Shown here: positions 1 through 8,476 of the stretch, piece after piece
Numbering within the stretch: the first letter of the stretch is position 1
How the letters are laid out: the number at the start of each line of letters is the position of its first letter
Assembly: GCA_016212795.1 (NCBI GenBank)
Contig: JACRDT010000014.1
Location: 1 to 64,000 of the forward strand
Direction of reading: 5' to 3'
From: Elusimicrobiota bacterium
Lineage (GTDB): Bacteria; Elusimicrobiota; Elusimicrobia; UBA1565; UBA9628
DNA length: 64,000 bases
Made by a program: the position numbers and the translations under genes
The notes under the pieces: model-generated
Databases searched by the model: none
The model's input: the letters and a program-made list of their open reading frames with translations, nothing else
Told to the model about the DNA's origin: nothing

Positions 1-1
1 C

Positions 2-478
2 AACGGCACGGCCGAAGTGTGGGACGTGAAGGACTTGACCTCATGGCCCCAGTTGGGCCGTCCAGTCCGGGTAGTCCGGTCCCTGGAGAAGACGCACGAA
101 CGCAAACGCGTCGCGAAGAAGTGGGTGGAGCAGGAAGTGGAACGGGATTGGCGCTGGGCTGTGGTATTTCCTGATGCCCAGCAGCCGCCGGCCACGTCGA
201 TCCGACGCTGGGGACACGCGCGCTGGGACGAAGAAACCCGCGGCTTCGGGGAGTTGGCCCGGCATTGGCACCTCAACCACTGCTACCATCACCATCCGAC
301 GGCCATGCTGGCGTGCCGGCTGATCCTGTATTTGGCGTTCGTCCTGACCACGATTTTCTTCACGAGGAGCCTCAAGCCGGCCCTTCGGGAAGGGAGAACC
401 CGCCTGCACTTGGCGCGCCTGCTCTGCGACGATTTGGCGCGCAGCGGTCTGGAGTCTTTCTGGGCCCAGCCTCCGTAG
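2..478 (+). CDS. Transposase, C-terminal part (partial at window start)
   Basis: The frame is open to the left window edge, so the N-terminus is missing; only about 158 residues are visible. Near residues 75-110 there is a signature typical of the C-terminal part of DDE transposases: an arginine/tryptophan-rich stretch (RWDEETRGFGELARHWHLNH) with the ENxGF-like element that normally carries the last acidic catalytic residue, followed by HxYxHxPTAMLA and a hydrophobic segment. I read it as the end of an insertion-sequence transposase; the family cannot be fixed without the N-terminal half. A small protein of the kind that often accompanies such transposases lies downstream at 733. The catalytic E is expected within the EETRGF stretch. 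It could be a live element extending left of the window or a fragment. Confidence 0.6.
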   Translation, partial: NGTAEVWDVKDLTSWPQLGRPVRVVRSLEKTHERKRVAKKWVEQEVERDWRWAVVFPDAQQPPATSIRRWGHARWDEETRGFGELARHWHLNHCYHHHPTAMLACRLILYLAFVLTTIFFTRSLKPALREGRTRLHLARLLCDDLARSGLESFWAQPP

Positions 479-510
479 ACCACCGAGGCGTCGCATAGCG
501 TTGCTTCATC

Positions 511-530
511 CCCGGTGGGCCCCCACCGGG
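511..530. terminator. GC-rich hairpin after the transposase
   Basis: Perfect 9-bp arms (CCCGGTGGG and CCCACCGGG) with a 2-base loop lie 33 bases after the transposase stop. There is no T-tract, so this is a stem-loop that could stop transcription or protect the mRNA end, not a proven terminator. The rest of 479-691 shows no gene. Confidence 0.35.
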
Positions 531-691
531 CGCCCCTGCTCGCTCCCGAGTCGTTTCTGCGGCCCCCGGCCGAGTTCCCGACGGCCCGCGACGGCAAAAT
601 CGGGCCTCGCGAATCTGCCGCAGCGGATTTGCTCGACTTTTGCGACGCTCTTGGCCGGGCTTGCGGAATTGCTGAGGTGCGCGCCCCCAGC

Positions 692-721
692 TTGACTAGT
701 ATTCATCATATGTGATATAAA
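692..721 (+). promoter_or_regulatory. Predicted sigma70-type promoter for the small zinc-motif protein
   Basis: TTGACT at 692-697 and TATAAA at 716-721 with an 18-base spacer, in a distinctly AT-rich patch inside GC-rich DNA. The start codon at 733 follows 11 bases after the -10 box, so the 5' leader would be only a few bases long. Confidence 0.45.
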
Positions 722-732
722 GCATATTAGCT

Positions 733-1104
733 ATGGCCAAGTCAAGTGTTTCTTTAACAAATCAGATCAAGGCGCTTCAGGATCAGCGCCGTGCCTTACT
801 GGCAAAGCTCAGACACGGTGACCCTATCGTGGTGGGCTATGTCTACGATGTGATGCGGCGCTGCGGCAACCCATCTTGCCACTGCGCCGCCAAGCCGGCC
901 CACCGCCAGACCCTCTTGATCTATGTGGAAAAGGGCAGGCGCCGCTGCAAGTTCATCCGCGGCGCCGACGCCGCGCGGATCAAGCAGGCCTGGCAGCGCT
1001 ACCGGGATTGCAAGAAGGCGCTACACGGGTTTCGCGCCCTCCAGAAACGGGAGTTGCAGATTTTGAGGGCGCAGATCCAGGCCCGGAGGATTTCTTACGA
1101 GTAG
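733..1104 (+). CDS. Small CxxxxCxC protein of the transposase-associated type (DUF6788-like)
   Basis: A 123-residue basic protein. Residues about 43-52 hold RRCGNPSCHCA, a CxxxxCxC cluster followed by a His-containing segment and a strand-like stretch (LLIYVEKGRRRCKFI). The layout CGxPxCxC...H...GKxRxxY is known to me from small proteins encoded next to transposases (DUF6788 class), so a DNA-binding or transposition-accessory role is likely but unproven. The C-terminal half is a charged helical region. The ATG is preceded by a clear promoter in an AT-rich patch, and the upstream gene is a transposase, consistent with an insertion-sequence remnant. No intact transposase gene follows: 1105-1346 is GC-rich without a credible reading frame. 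Confidence 0.6.
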   Translation: MAKSSVSLTNQIKALQDQRRALLAKLRHGDPIVVGYVYDVMRRCGNPSCHCAAKPAHRQTLLIYVEKGRRRCKFIRGADAARIKQAWQRYRDCKKALHGFRALQKRELQILRAQIQARRISYE

Positions 1105-1346
1105 TGGATTACACTGACGCCGGCAGCATAACTCGCGATTCTATAATTCGGAAGTAGCCCGGCCGCGAGTTGCGGAATATAGGTCGTATCTTCTCAGCTT
1201 CATCCGGCCGACAGTTGCAATCATCGAAGAAGGCCGCAGAAAAACAACCGCCGCAGTTCCTGGGCGCATAGCCCGCCGTCTGACAGAGGGCACGCGAACC
1301 GCGCCCCGGAATCGATGGCACATCACCCCCGCCCAGCGGAGGCAGT

Positions 1347-2603
1347 TCATGCCTTCCGAGCGGGCCTCGAAGGGGACGCTCCGTCCGCGACGAAGACCGA
1401 GACCGGCTCCTCCTTGCCCCGAACCATCATCGGCGGCAGCTCCCGCCACGCGAAGGCGTCCCCGGCGGCCTCGCGCGTCGCGCGGGAGACCAGGACCTTC
1501 TCCTGGACCCGCTTCGTCAGCCCCTCGATGCGCGACGCCGTGTTGACGACGTCGCCGATGGCCGTGAACTCCAGGCGCCGTCCCGGCGCCCCGATGTCCC
1601 CGATGACCACGGCCCCCGTGTGCAGGCCGATGCCGATGCGCAGCGGGAGGTCCCCCCGGCGGACCCGGACCTCGTTGAGCCTGTCGAGCTCCTGGTGCAT
1701 CTCCAGGGCGCATTCCACCGCCTGGCGGGCGAAGCCCGGGGCGGGGAAGGGCGCCCCAAAGTAAGCCATGAGGCCGTCCCCGATGAACTTGTCGAGCGTC
1801 CCCCCGCGCTTGAAGACCACCTCGACCATGACGCCGAGGTACTCGTTCAGGAAGGCCACCACCTCCTCGGGCGGCAGCTTCTGGGTCATGGCCGTGAAAT
1901 CGCGAATGTCGGAGAACAGGACGGTGACCTCGCAGGCCTGGGGGGCCCGGGACCGCCCGACATCCTCCTTGAGCTTGGCCACGATGGACGGCGAGAAGTA
2001 GCGGCCGAGCATCTCCAGGTGGGCCTGCTCCTTGGAGACCTTCTCGATCAGGAGCCGGACCCGCGCGACGAGATGCCAGGAGGCGGCCCCGACGCCCGCC
2101 AGTACCGCCACGGCCGCGGCCCTGGTCCCCCCGGCCATGGCGGTCTTGCCGGTCAGCAGGAGGGTCAGCAAACAGCCGACGCCGCAGATGCCCAACGCCC
2201 ACCGGCGGTCCAGCGAGAGGGCCGCCAGCGCGGTGAGCGCGGTGTAGAGCGCCAGCGTGAAGCTCGCCGTCCCCTCCGGGGAAGGCGAGAAGGGCAGTGA
2301 GACGCTCTGGGCCCAGAACACCATGGGGAGGTCGACGAGGGCCATGCCGATGCCCGCCGAGCCGCCCGCCCAGCGGTAGCGCCGCACGACGACGGCCAGA
2401 CCCGCGCTGGCCGCGACGTAGACGGACAGCGGGACCAGGAGGGTCCGCCAGTAGGTCTCGCCCTTGCCGACGCCGTACCATAGCGAGACGCACCACACCA
2501 AGCCGACCAGCGAGAGCCGGATGAGCGCGACAAGCCTTGCCCCCTGCCGGCACTCCTCGCGCAGGGCGCGCGTGACGAGGTCCTGCCCCCCCTTAGCGGC
2601 CAC
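1347..2603 (-). CDS. Membrane-bound class III adenylate/guanylate cyclase
   Basis: Makes a cyclic nucleotide, most likely cAMP, from an ATP-type substrate at the inner membrane. The protein has 418 residues from the GTG at 2603. I chose that start because a TAGAAT -10 box lies five bases upstream and because the residues before it are low-complexity. Six hydrophobic helices span about residues 23-45, 51-73, 83-103, 113-131, 135-151 and 161-180, followed by a short linker helix and the cyclase domain at about 222-408. Both metal aspartates are present (VTVLFSDIRDF, D232; DKFIGDG, D276), as are K272, D351 and the transition-state pair N354/R358 in AIGDVVNTASRIE. It is therefore a complete, probably active homodimeric cyclase with a membrane sensor of unknown input. 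It stands alone, in the same direction as the thioredoxin-like gene. K272 and D351 favour ATP over GTP as substrate. Confidence 0.85.
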   Translation of the reverse strand: MAAKGGQDLVTRALREECRQGARLVALIRLSLVGLVWCVSLWYGVGKGETYWRTLLVPLSVYVAASAGLAVVVRRYRWAGGSAGIGMALVDLPMVFWAQSVSLPFSPSPEGTASFTLALYTALTALAALSLDRRWALGICGVGCLLTLLLTGKTAMAGGTRAAAVAVLAGVGAASWHLVARVRLLIEKVSKEQAHLEMLGRYFSPSIVAKLKEDVGRSRAPQACEVTVLFSDIRDFTAMTQKLPPEEVVAFLNEYLGVMVEVVFKRGGTLDKFIGDGLMAYFGAPFPAPGFARQAVECALEMHQELDRLNEVRVRRGDLPLRIGIGLHTGAVVIGDIGAPGRRLEFTAIGDVVNTASRIEGLTKRVQEKVLVSRATREAAGDAFAWRELPPMMVRGKEEPVSVFVADGASPSRPARKA

Positions 2604-2608
2604 GCCCC

Positions 2609-2614
2609 ATTCTA
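2609..2614 (-). promoter_or_regulatory. -10 box (TAGAAT) of the cyclase gene
   Basis: On the minus strand TAGAAT ends five bases before the GTG start, implying a transcript with almost no leader. No convincing -35 element is seen. It matches the pattern at 12091, 45004, 45017 and 48790. Confidence 0.35.
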
Positions 2615-2662
2615 CCACAGTCGCCGCCCGCGAGGCCCGTCCGCCGCGGCCTCGAGCGCCGC

Positions 2663-3124
2663 TCAGGGCGCGACGGCCCAGGCGGCGAGTCGCTCGGCTT
2701 TCTCCGAGGCGCCCTGCCTGGTGCGCAGCACAACGCCCCGGCGGTCCGTGACCCACAGCGTCGGGTAGCCGCTCACCGGGACGAGACCCTTCACGTCGAG
2801 CAGCGTGTCGGAGCCGAACTTCTCAGCGAACCTCCTGATGTCGGGCGCCGTCCCGCCGCCCACCACGAACCGCACCCCTACGCCCTTGAAGCGCAACTCG
2901 TCGCGCATCCTGCGCAGCGTCGGAACGGCGCTCCTGCAGTAGCCGCAGCCCGGGCTCACGTAGACCGTGACGCAGCGCTTCCTCGGCGAACAACTGTCGA
3001 GCGCCGGCCCCTGGAACCCGGTCAGGGTCTTGAGCCGCACGGCCGGCAGCCTTCCGGTGGCCCCCCCGGCGGGCAGGATGCCCGCCGCGACGACGCCGAG
3101 GAACAAGACGAGGCGCCTCAGCAT
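2663..3124 (-). CDS. Exported thioredoxin-like protein
   Basis: A 153-residue protein with an N-terminal signal peptide (MLRRLVLFLGVVAAGILPAG) and a thioredoxin-like fold. The active-site motif is C60-G-Y-C63 after a short strand (TVYVSPGC), and a cis-proline-like SGYPTLWV lies near residue 120. A periplasmic thiol-disulfide or thiol-sensing role is likely; the substrate is unknown. The chosen ATG overlaps the end of the glycosylase gene by seven bases, so translation is probably coupled. A paralogue with CGVC and a lipobox lies at 48305-48778; both share the order CxTVYVxPxCGxC, then DTLLDxxGLV and a C-terminal FVTD/WVTD strand. The pair suggests two versions of one redox module, one soluble and one lipid-anchored. 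Confidence 0.75.
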   Translation of the reverse strand: MLRRLVLFLGVVAAGILPAGGATGRLPAVRLKTLTGFQGPALDSCSPRKRCVTVYVSPGCGYCRSAVPTLRRMRDELRFKGVGVRFVVGGGTAPDIRRFAEKFGSDTLLDVKGLVPVSGYPTLWVTDRRGVVLRTRQGASEKAERLAAWAVAP

Positions 3125-3957
3125 GCCGCCCTCGCGGCCCGGCGCCCGCCGAGGCTCTCGCGCGACCATGCGAAGAGCCACTGCTGGGCGTAGCCCGCCC
3201 ACGGTCCGAAACGACGGCGGCCCCAGGCCCGGAGCTCACGGTCGGGCTTGCGCACGCCGTAGAGTTCCCGGAGCACCCGCCTGATCCACGTGTCCACCGG
3301 GAAGGCGCCGTAGTCGCCGTAGGCGAAGAGGCTCACGCAGTCGGCGACCTTGTCCCCGACGCCGAGGATGCCCTCCAGGGACGGCCTGCCCGCGCCCGGC
3401 GCCTCTGACGCGAGCACTGCTCGCGTGGGCGTGCCGCCTCCATCAAGACGGGAAAGCGGACGCCCCCCGCCCAGGCTCCCCGCGCGCTTCGCCGCGCTGA
3501 CCAAGAACCTAGCCCGGAACCCTATGCCCAACCGCCGCAGCCCTGCCTCGTCCTGCATGCGCCCGGGCTCGAAGCCCGTACTCTCGTAGACGTCGAGGAG
3601 GTTGCGCTGGATGCGGGGGATGTTCGACACCGGCGAGAGCAAGAACGCCACCAGGCACTCCCACGGGTCCTGACGCAGGAGGCGCAGGCGCCCATAGGCG
3701 GCGAAGGCTTCGTCCAGGAAGCGGTCCCGCGGCATGGTCGCCCGGATGGCCCCGGGGTCGTGGTCGAGCGCGAGGAAGCGCCGCAGGAAGGCGGGATCGG
3801 CCCCCTCGAACGACAGGCGATCGCCGTCCTGGCGGACCGCGAAGGACCGCGAGCGCGCCTGCACCCGATAGCCCGCCCCCTCGCGCCGCCAGTTGAAGAA
3901 CTGGCCGCACTCGAGGGTCTGCCCCAGGTCGAAATCCCGGACACGCAGCGAGCCCAC
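3118..3957 (-). CDS. ogg: 8-oxoguanine DNA glycosylase/AP lyase (OGG1 type)
   Basis: Removes 8-oxoguanine from DNA and nicks the abasic site. The 279 residues begin with the OGG N-terminal domain (DLGQTLECGQFFNWRR, residues 10-25) and continue into the helix-hairpin-helix/GPD domain. The hairpin LEGILGVGDKVADC contains the catalytic lysine K203, and FPVDTWIRRV contains the catalytic aspartate D222. The GTG at 3957 is preferred because it lies eight bases after the activase stop and starts right before the conserved domain; the upstream ATG at 4020 lies inside a repeat element. Residues about 163-192 are an insertion encoded by that same repeat family (family B), placed just before the hairpin. 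The insertion sits in a loop, so activity is probably kept. The end overlaps the thioredoxin-like gene. Confidence 0.85.
   Translation of the reverse strand: MGSLRVRDFDLGQTLECGQFFNWRREGAGYRVQARSRSFAVRQDGDRLSFEGADPAFLRRFLALDHDPGAIRATMPRDRFLDEAFAAYGRLRLLRQDPWECLVAFLLSPVSNIPRIQRNLLDVYESTGFEPGRMQDEAGLRRLGIGFRARFLVSAAKRAGSLGGGRPLSRLDGGGTPTRAVLASEAPGAGRPSLEGILGVGDKVADCVSLFAYGDYGAFPVDTWIRRVLRELYGVRKPDRELRAWGRRRFGPWAGYAQQWLFAWSRESLGGRRAARAAC
3385..3468 (-). repeat. Family B repeat copy 1, in frame in the glycosylase gene
   Basis: Shares the core GCCTCCATCAAGAC.GGAAAGC and the flank CCCGCGCCCGGCG.CTCTG.CGCG with 3968-4040 and, more diverged, 12636-12700. It adds about 28 residues to the glycosylase without breaking its frame. 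This copy has a short internal duplication (GCGAGCAC/TGCTCGC) that forms a small hairpin. Confidence 0.7.
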
Positions 3958-3964
3958 GCCGCCC

Positions 3965-6900
3965 TCAGGAGGCCCTGCCCGCGCCCGGCGTCTCTGGCGC
4001 GGGCGTGCCGCCTCCATCAAGACTGGAAAGCGGCCTGGCCGCCTTCATCGCGGCCGGGAGGTAGTGCAAGTGCGGGATCAGCAGGCGGTTGGGGTTGCCC
4101 GTCCCGTCGTAGAAGATGTCGATGACCGGGATGCCGAAGTCCTCCTGGACCTTGCGGAAGATCGAGGCCGACACGACCCCCGGGCAGCAGAACATGGGGT
4201 TGACGTGGATGACGGCGTCGATCATGCGCCGCTTGATGTAGTAGAGGACGCGCCCGACGTTGATCGAGGTCTCGCCCGGGATGTAGTGCTTGATCTTGTA
4301 GTCCTCGAGGGCCGCCCGGCACTCGATGAAGTCCGGCTCCCCCTGGTCGCCCAGGAGGTCCCCCGCGATGGCTTCGAATTCCTGCTCCGCCCCCCGCAGC
4401 AGGCCGTAGGCCCGCCAGTTCTCACCGTAGAGCCGCGAGTCCACGTCGAGGAAATGGAGCGGGTACTCGCTGAACGACGACATCACCAACTCCCCGCCCA
4501 GCTCCAGGACCAGGTCCTGCAGGCGCTGGTTGACCACGCCGTTGTACTTCACGTACATGTCCCCGACCAGCGCGATGCGCGGCTTGCGCTCGGCGGTCCG
4601 GCGGCGCTCGACGCGCCGGAAGAACGCCGCCGCCGAGGACAGCGCCGGCCGAAGGTCCTTGCGGGCCAGGAGGGCCGACCGGATCTCCTTCTCCGCCGCG
4701 GCCAGGGCCGAATCCGCCGCCCCCGGGCGGGCCTCGTAAGGCTTGCTGCGGTGGTAGAGCTTGTGCAGGATGCACCCGACGATGTAGGAATGCACGACCC
4801 TGGCCGACACCCGAAGGGAGAAATGGTCTCCCGCCGACAACCAGTTGATGAGCCCGACCTTGACGCCCCCCAGACCCGCCGCATCGAAGGCCAAGCCGCA
4901 GAAGACCGGGAACTGCGGGAAGTTGCAGGCCATGCACACCGTCGGCAGATAGAGGAAGACCTTGGAAGGGTCGAGGCGTTCGTCGCGCACCTTGTTGACC
5001 GCGCCGCCCGCGATGGCCACCAGCGGCATGCACTCGCCGCCGGAGGCGTACCGGTAGCCCGTCGACAGCGCCCGCTCGTCGGCGTCGAGCAGGATGGAGC
5101 GGTAGCCCGCGGCCGTGAAGCAGTCGCCCCAGAAGCCGCTGATGAGCCGGTCCACCTGGGAGACCAGCACGGTGTCGCCCGGCTCGGGCTTGCCGTCGAG
5201 CAGGGCCGTGGGGGCGGCCGGGCTCCGGCGCGGCCCGCGCCGCGCGGCGGCCTTGAAGGAGCGCAGGGCCGCCTCGATGCGCGTCGCGTAGCCCACGTCG
5301 GAGCTCAGTTCGTCGAGCTGCAGCACGAGGAAAGGCTTGCCGTAGCGGGACATGACGTCCTTCACATAGCTCATCAGGAAGGAGTCGGGACTGCAGCGGA
5401 AGCTCGACACGAACACCGCGAACAGGCCGTCCGTCCGGGCCACGTACTCGGCCAGCTTGACGATGATCTTGCCGTAGCGCCAATGCATCCTCTCGAGGTG
5501 CCGCCGGGCGCAGGCAGGATCGAAATCCTCCAGGTCGAACTCGTCCTGCCAGAAGACCTCCGCCCCTCGGGCCTCCAGCTGCCGGGGCAGGTCGAGGTTA
5601 AGGGCCGGCTCGAGCGCGACGTAGGGGTGCCCCATGAGGGCGATCCTCACGCCCCCGGCCGGACGGGCCAGGGCGCGGGCGAAGTTCTTGCGGCGCTCGG
5701 CCTTCATGTCGTCGAACTCGGAGCGCGCCGAGCGGAAGGCCTCCTCCACGGCCCCGGGCTCCAGGCCCGGGAAGAAGGCGCTCAGCTCCCGGTGGAGGTC
5801 CGAGGATGTCTGCTCCACGGAGCGGTCATGGAGCATGAGGAGCGGCGAGATGAGCCGCCCGCCCAGGTTCATCGTCGTCAGCTTGTCCACGATCGTCGCG
5901 AGGTACTGCGAGTAGTAGCAGAAGTAGGAGTCGGTGGTCTTCTTCCTGAAGGACGAGGCCGGGATCAGGGGGTCGCGCTCGTTGACCACGGCCGGCGAGA
6001 ACACGAAGTCCACCTTCTTGCGCAGCAGTTCCTCGACGCACCCGTGCGCCAGGACCATCGGGGAGCAGAAATCCGAGTTCACGACGCGCCGCCCCGCGGC
6101 CAGCGCCCGGCGCGAAGGCTCGCCGTGGACCACCGTGAAGCCCAGCTTCGAGAGGAACCGCGCCCAGAGGGGGGCGTACTCGAAGCCGTAGAGGACGGCC
6201 GGCACCCCGACGCGGACCGCCTTGCGGGGCGCGGTCGAGGCGGGAAGCCGAGCGTCCCGGCCGCCGTCCGGACAGGCGTTGGCGGGCCGGGGCGCGGTCG
6301 AGGCTGGGGGCCGAGCGCCCCGCACGGAGCCCGCTTGGGGGGCTCCGCGCCCCTCAGGAGAGGCGTCGGCGGATCGGGGGCTCCCCTCGGCCGGGACGGC
6401 GGCGCCGTACAGGGCCGTCATGGACTTGCGGAACCTGTCCTCCACAGCGCTCGGCTTGCGGCGGGCCATGTGGGGGCTGTCGTAGTCCTTGCCGCACTTC
6501 ATCCCGAACCCGCTGCGCCCCGACTCCCCGCTCACCACGGTCAGGACGCAGTGGTTGGCGCAACACCGGCAGACATCGGGCTCCACCTGGATGCCCGACG
6601 CCGCCTGGTTGAACTTCGACACCATACAGCCGCCGCGCCGGCTCAGGAGCGCGGCGCCCAGGGCCCCGGCCAGGTGGCAGTAGGGCGAGACATGGACGGG
6701 CCGGCCGAGCTGGCTCTCGAAGGCGGCCACGAGCGCACGGTTGCGGGCCGTGGCGCCCTGGAAGACCACGTGCTGGCCGATCGGGGTGTGCCCGACGACC
6801 TTGGCGAGGTAGTTGTCCCGGACGGAGTTCAGCACGGCCGCGGCCAGCGCCCCCTTGGACCACCCCTCCGCCACCATGGAGCTCAGGTCGCGCTCCATGT

Positions 6901-8401
6901 AGACGGTGCAGCGGTCGGAGGTGAACGGCGCCTCGGCACCGAAGGCCAGCTCCGCGAAATCCCCGAGCCCGATGCCCAGGCGCTTGGCCTGCTCCTCGAT
7001 GAAGCTCCCCGTCCCGGCGGCGCAGACGTAGTTCATCGCGGCGTGGGTGACGTCGCCGTCCTTCAAGAGGGTGAACTTGGCGTCCTGCCCGCCGAGCTCG
7101 ATGATGGTGTCGGCCTGGGGATGGAGGTAGAGCGCGGCCTCGGCGTGCGCCGTGATCTCGTTGACCTCCATGTCGGCGCCGAAGACGGACTTGACGATCC
7201 TCCTGCCGGAGCCAGTCGTGCACACGCCGAGGAGCTCCAGGGCGCCGGGCCCCAGGGTCCCGCGGGCCGCGGCCATCAGGCGCTGGACGGCGCCGATGGG
7301 ATCGCCCTTGGTCGCCGTGTAGAACCCGCAGACGATCTCCTCCTGGGCCGTCAGGGCCACCGCCTTGGTGCTCGTCGAGCCGATGTCGATGCCCAGGTGC
7401 AGCCCCCCAGCGGCCGGGGGCGGCCGGCGAGGTTCCTCTTCCGGCCGTGCCGGGGGTGGCGCCCGAAGGGCGTCTGGGGTCTCCCGGCGCGGCCGGCGCT
7501 CGCGGAACACCTCGACCTCGCCGTCCTGGGTGATGGAGAAGGCGCTGAAGTCCGGGTAGTCCGCCAGCTCCCGCGGCAAGGCCGGACGGGTGTTGCGCCG
7601 CGCCACGCCGTCCGCCCGGCCCCAGCCCCCTTCGAGCAGCCAGCGCGCGTCCCGGTCGCCGTCCCTCGCCAGGACGGCCGCGCCGATGGCTCCGGCCAGC
7701 TCGGCGTGCTTGGGCGTGTTCAGGCGCTGGCCCAGGACCGACTGCATGGCGGAGGCCATCCGGTGGTTGCGCGAGACGCCGCCAACGAGGCCCAGCGGCC
7801 CCTCGAGCGCGCGGCCCTTGACCAGGGCCTCCGTCACGCTGCGCGCCAGGCCGTCGCAGAGCCCGGCGCAAATGGCCGCGAGCGGGTAGCCCTCCTGCAT
7901 GGCGTGGATGATGTCGGTCTTGGCGAACACCGCGCACCGGGTGGCGATGGCCGGGACCTTGCCCTGGAACCCCTCCGCGAGCGCGCCCAACTCGCCCACG
8001 GAGAGCCGGAGGCGCTCGGCCTGCTGCTCGATGAACGACCCCGTCCCCGCCGCGCAGGGAGGGTTGACCGAGTGCTCGGCGTACCGCCCATCCTCGTCGA
8101 AGAAGAGCAGAGAGAAGGACTGCCCGCCCACCACGAACACGTTGCGGCACACGGGCAGGAGGAACCGGACGCCCTCGATGACCGCCAGGCTGTTGTCGAT
8201 GAGCCGGGGGTCGCGCCCCTCGAGGCTCCCCGTCACCCCCACGACGTCGAACCGGCCGAAACGCCCCGCGTCCAGCAGGGGTCTCAACTCGGAGGCGATG
8301 CTCCCCTTATGCTCGCCGTAGTGGGTTTCCTTGACAAGGCCGTCTTCGAGTACCGCGACACCCAGGTAGATCGAACCGATGTCGATGCCCAGGCGTCTCA
8401 T
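3965..8401 (-). CDS. Acyl-CoA dehydratase activase, tandem ASKHA domains plus DUF2229-type module
   Basis: Belongs to the BadF/BcrA/HgdC activators: a [4Fe-4S] ATPase of the acetate-kinase/hsp70 fold that feeds high-energy electrons to 2-hydroxyacyl-CoA dehydratases or benzoyl-CoA-type reductases. The 1478 residues hold two ASKHA modules. The first (about 1-290) starts LGIDIGSIYLGV and has NPPCAAGTGSF and ATRCAVF; the second (about 332-595) starts LGIDIGSTSTKAV and has NYVCAAGTGSF and DRCTVYM. These cysteines are the usual cluster ligands. Next comes a Cys-rich patch (VCRCCANHC, about 610-620) and the long DUF2229-like part (from about 730) with YLPTVCMACNFPQFPVFCG near 1155. The length fits the known long fused class. 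Repeat elements are inserted in both linkers and form the last residues. No dehydratase subunits are visible nearby, so the partner is unknown. Confidence 0.88.
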   Translation of the reverse strand: MRRLGIDIGSIYLGVAVLEDGLVKETHYGEHKGSIASELRPLLDAGRFGRFDVVGVTGSLEGRDPRLIDNSLAVIEGVRFLLPVCRNVFVVGGQSFSLLFFDEDGRYAEHSVNPPCAAGTGSFIEQQAERLRLSVGELGALAEGFQGKVPAIATRCAVFAKTDIIHAMQEGYPLAAICAGLCDGLARSVTEALVKGRALEGPLGLVGGVSRNHRMASAMQSVLGQRLNTPKHAELAGAIGAAVLARDGDRDARWLLEGGWGRADGVARRNTRPALPRELADYPDFSAFSITQDGEVEVFRERRPRRETPDALRAPPPARPEEEPRRPPPAAGGLHLGIDIGSTSTKAVALTAQEEIVCGFYTATKGDPIGAVQRLMAAARGTLGPGALELLGVCTTGSGRRIVKSVFGADMEVNEITAHAEAALYLHPQADTIIELGGQDAKFTLLKDGDVTHAAMNYVCAAGTGSFIEEQAKRLGIGLGDFAELAFGAEAPFTSDRCTVYMERDLSSMVAEGWSKGALAAAVLNSVRDNYLAKVVGHTPIGQHVVFQGATARNRALVAAFESQLGRPVHVSPYCHLAGALGAALLSRRGGCMVSKFNQAASGIQVEPDVCRCCANHCVLTVVSGESGRSGFGMKCGKDYDSPHMARRKPSAVEDRFRKSMTALYGAAVPAEGSPRSADASPEGRGAPQAGSVRGARPPASTAPRPANACPDGGRDARLPASTAPRKAVRVGVPAVLYGFEYAPLWARFLSKLGFTVVHGEPSRRALAAGRRVVNSDFCSPMVLAHGCVEELLRKKVDFVFSPAVVNERDPLIPASSFRKKTTDSYFCYYSQYLATIVDKLTTMNLGGRLISPLLMLHDRSVEQTSSDLHRELSAFFPGLEPGAVEEAFRSARSEFDDMKAERRKNFARALARPAGGVRIALMGHPYVALEPALNLDLPRQLEARGAEVFWQDEFDLEDFDPACARRHLERMHWRYGKIIVKLAEYVARTDGLFAVFVSSFRCSPDSFLMSYVKDVMSRYGKPFLVLQLDELSSDVGYATRIEAALRSFKAAARRGPRRSPAAPTALLDGKPEPGDTVLVSQVDRLISGFWGDCFTAAGYRSILLDADERALSTGYRYASGGECMPLVAIAGGAVNKVRDERLDPSKVFLYLPTVCMACNFPQFPVFCGLAFDAAGLGGVKVGLINWLSAGDHFSLRVSARVVHSYIVGCILHKLYHRSKPYEARPGAADSALAAAEKEIRSALLARKDLRPALSSAAAFFRRVERRRTAERKPRIALVGDMYVKYNGVVNQRLQDLVLELGGELVMSSFSEYPLHFLDVDSRLYGENWRAYGLLRGAEQEFEAIAGDLLGDQGEPDFIECRAALEDYKIKHYIPGETSINVGRVLYYIKRRMIDAVIHVNPMFCCPGVVSASIFRKVQEDFGIPVIDIFYDGTGNPNRLLIPHLHYLPAAMKAARPLSSLDGGGTPAPETPGAGRAS
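3968..4040 (-). repeat. Family B repeat copy 2, forms the C-terminus of the activase
   Basis: Encodes the last residues of the activase (SSLDGGGTPAPETPGAG) up to three bases before its TGA. The core is the same as at 3385-3468, in the same orientation relative to its host gene. Because it ends at the stop, it has probably replaced or extended the original C-terminus. Confidence 0.7.
6228..6372 (-). repeat. Family C repeats, tandem pair, in the activase linker
   Basis: Two units share GGGGCGCGGTCGAGGC followed by GGG..GCCGAGCG. The second carries an extra hairpin part with arms GGAGCCC/GGGCTCC. Read with the gene they give RDARLPASTAPR and RGARPPASTAPR. The pair sits between the Cys-rich patch and the DUF2229-like module and adds about 45 residues. 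Confidence 0.65.
7422..7497 (-). repeat. Family A repeat copy 1, in the linker between the two activase ASKHA domains
   Basis: Minus-strand copy of the element CCGGGAGACCCCAGACGCCC plus TTCGGGCGCCACCCCCGGCA and a CGGCCGGAAGAGGAACC tail. It is read as RRETPDALRAPPPARPEEEP just before the second DIGS motif. The central CGCCC-TTC-GGGCG forms a small hairpin. Confidence 0.75.
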
Positions 8402-8416
8402 GGTGATGCCGGGGAG

Positions 8417-8422
8417 ATGATA
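8417..8422 (-). promoter_or_regulatory. -10 box (TATCAT) upstream of the activase
   Basis: TATCAT on the minus strand ends 15 bases before the ATG, in a short AT-rich patch (TAATGGTATCAT). The implied leader is under ten bases. The gap 8402-8476 separates the activase from the gene at 8477 and holds nothing else that I recognise. Confidence 0.35.
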
Positions 8423-8476
8423 CCATTACGAGACCCATCGCACGACCCTGGCGAGATCCAGGCGGCGCGGCCGGGG

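Noticed and set aside
1105..1346. A second transposase gene after the small CxxxxCxC protein
   Set aside because: No frame there has transposase motifs; only a 242-base GC-rich remnant is seen.
3118..4020. ATG at 4020 as start of the DNA glycosylase
   Set aside because: It lies inside a repeat element that encodes the end of the activase; the GTG at 3957 starts at the conserved domain.
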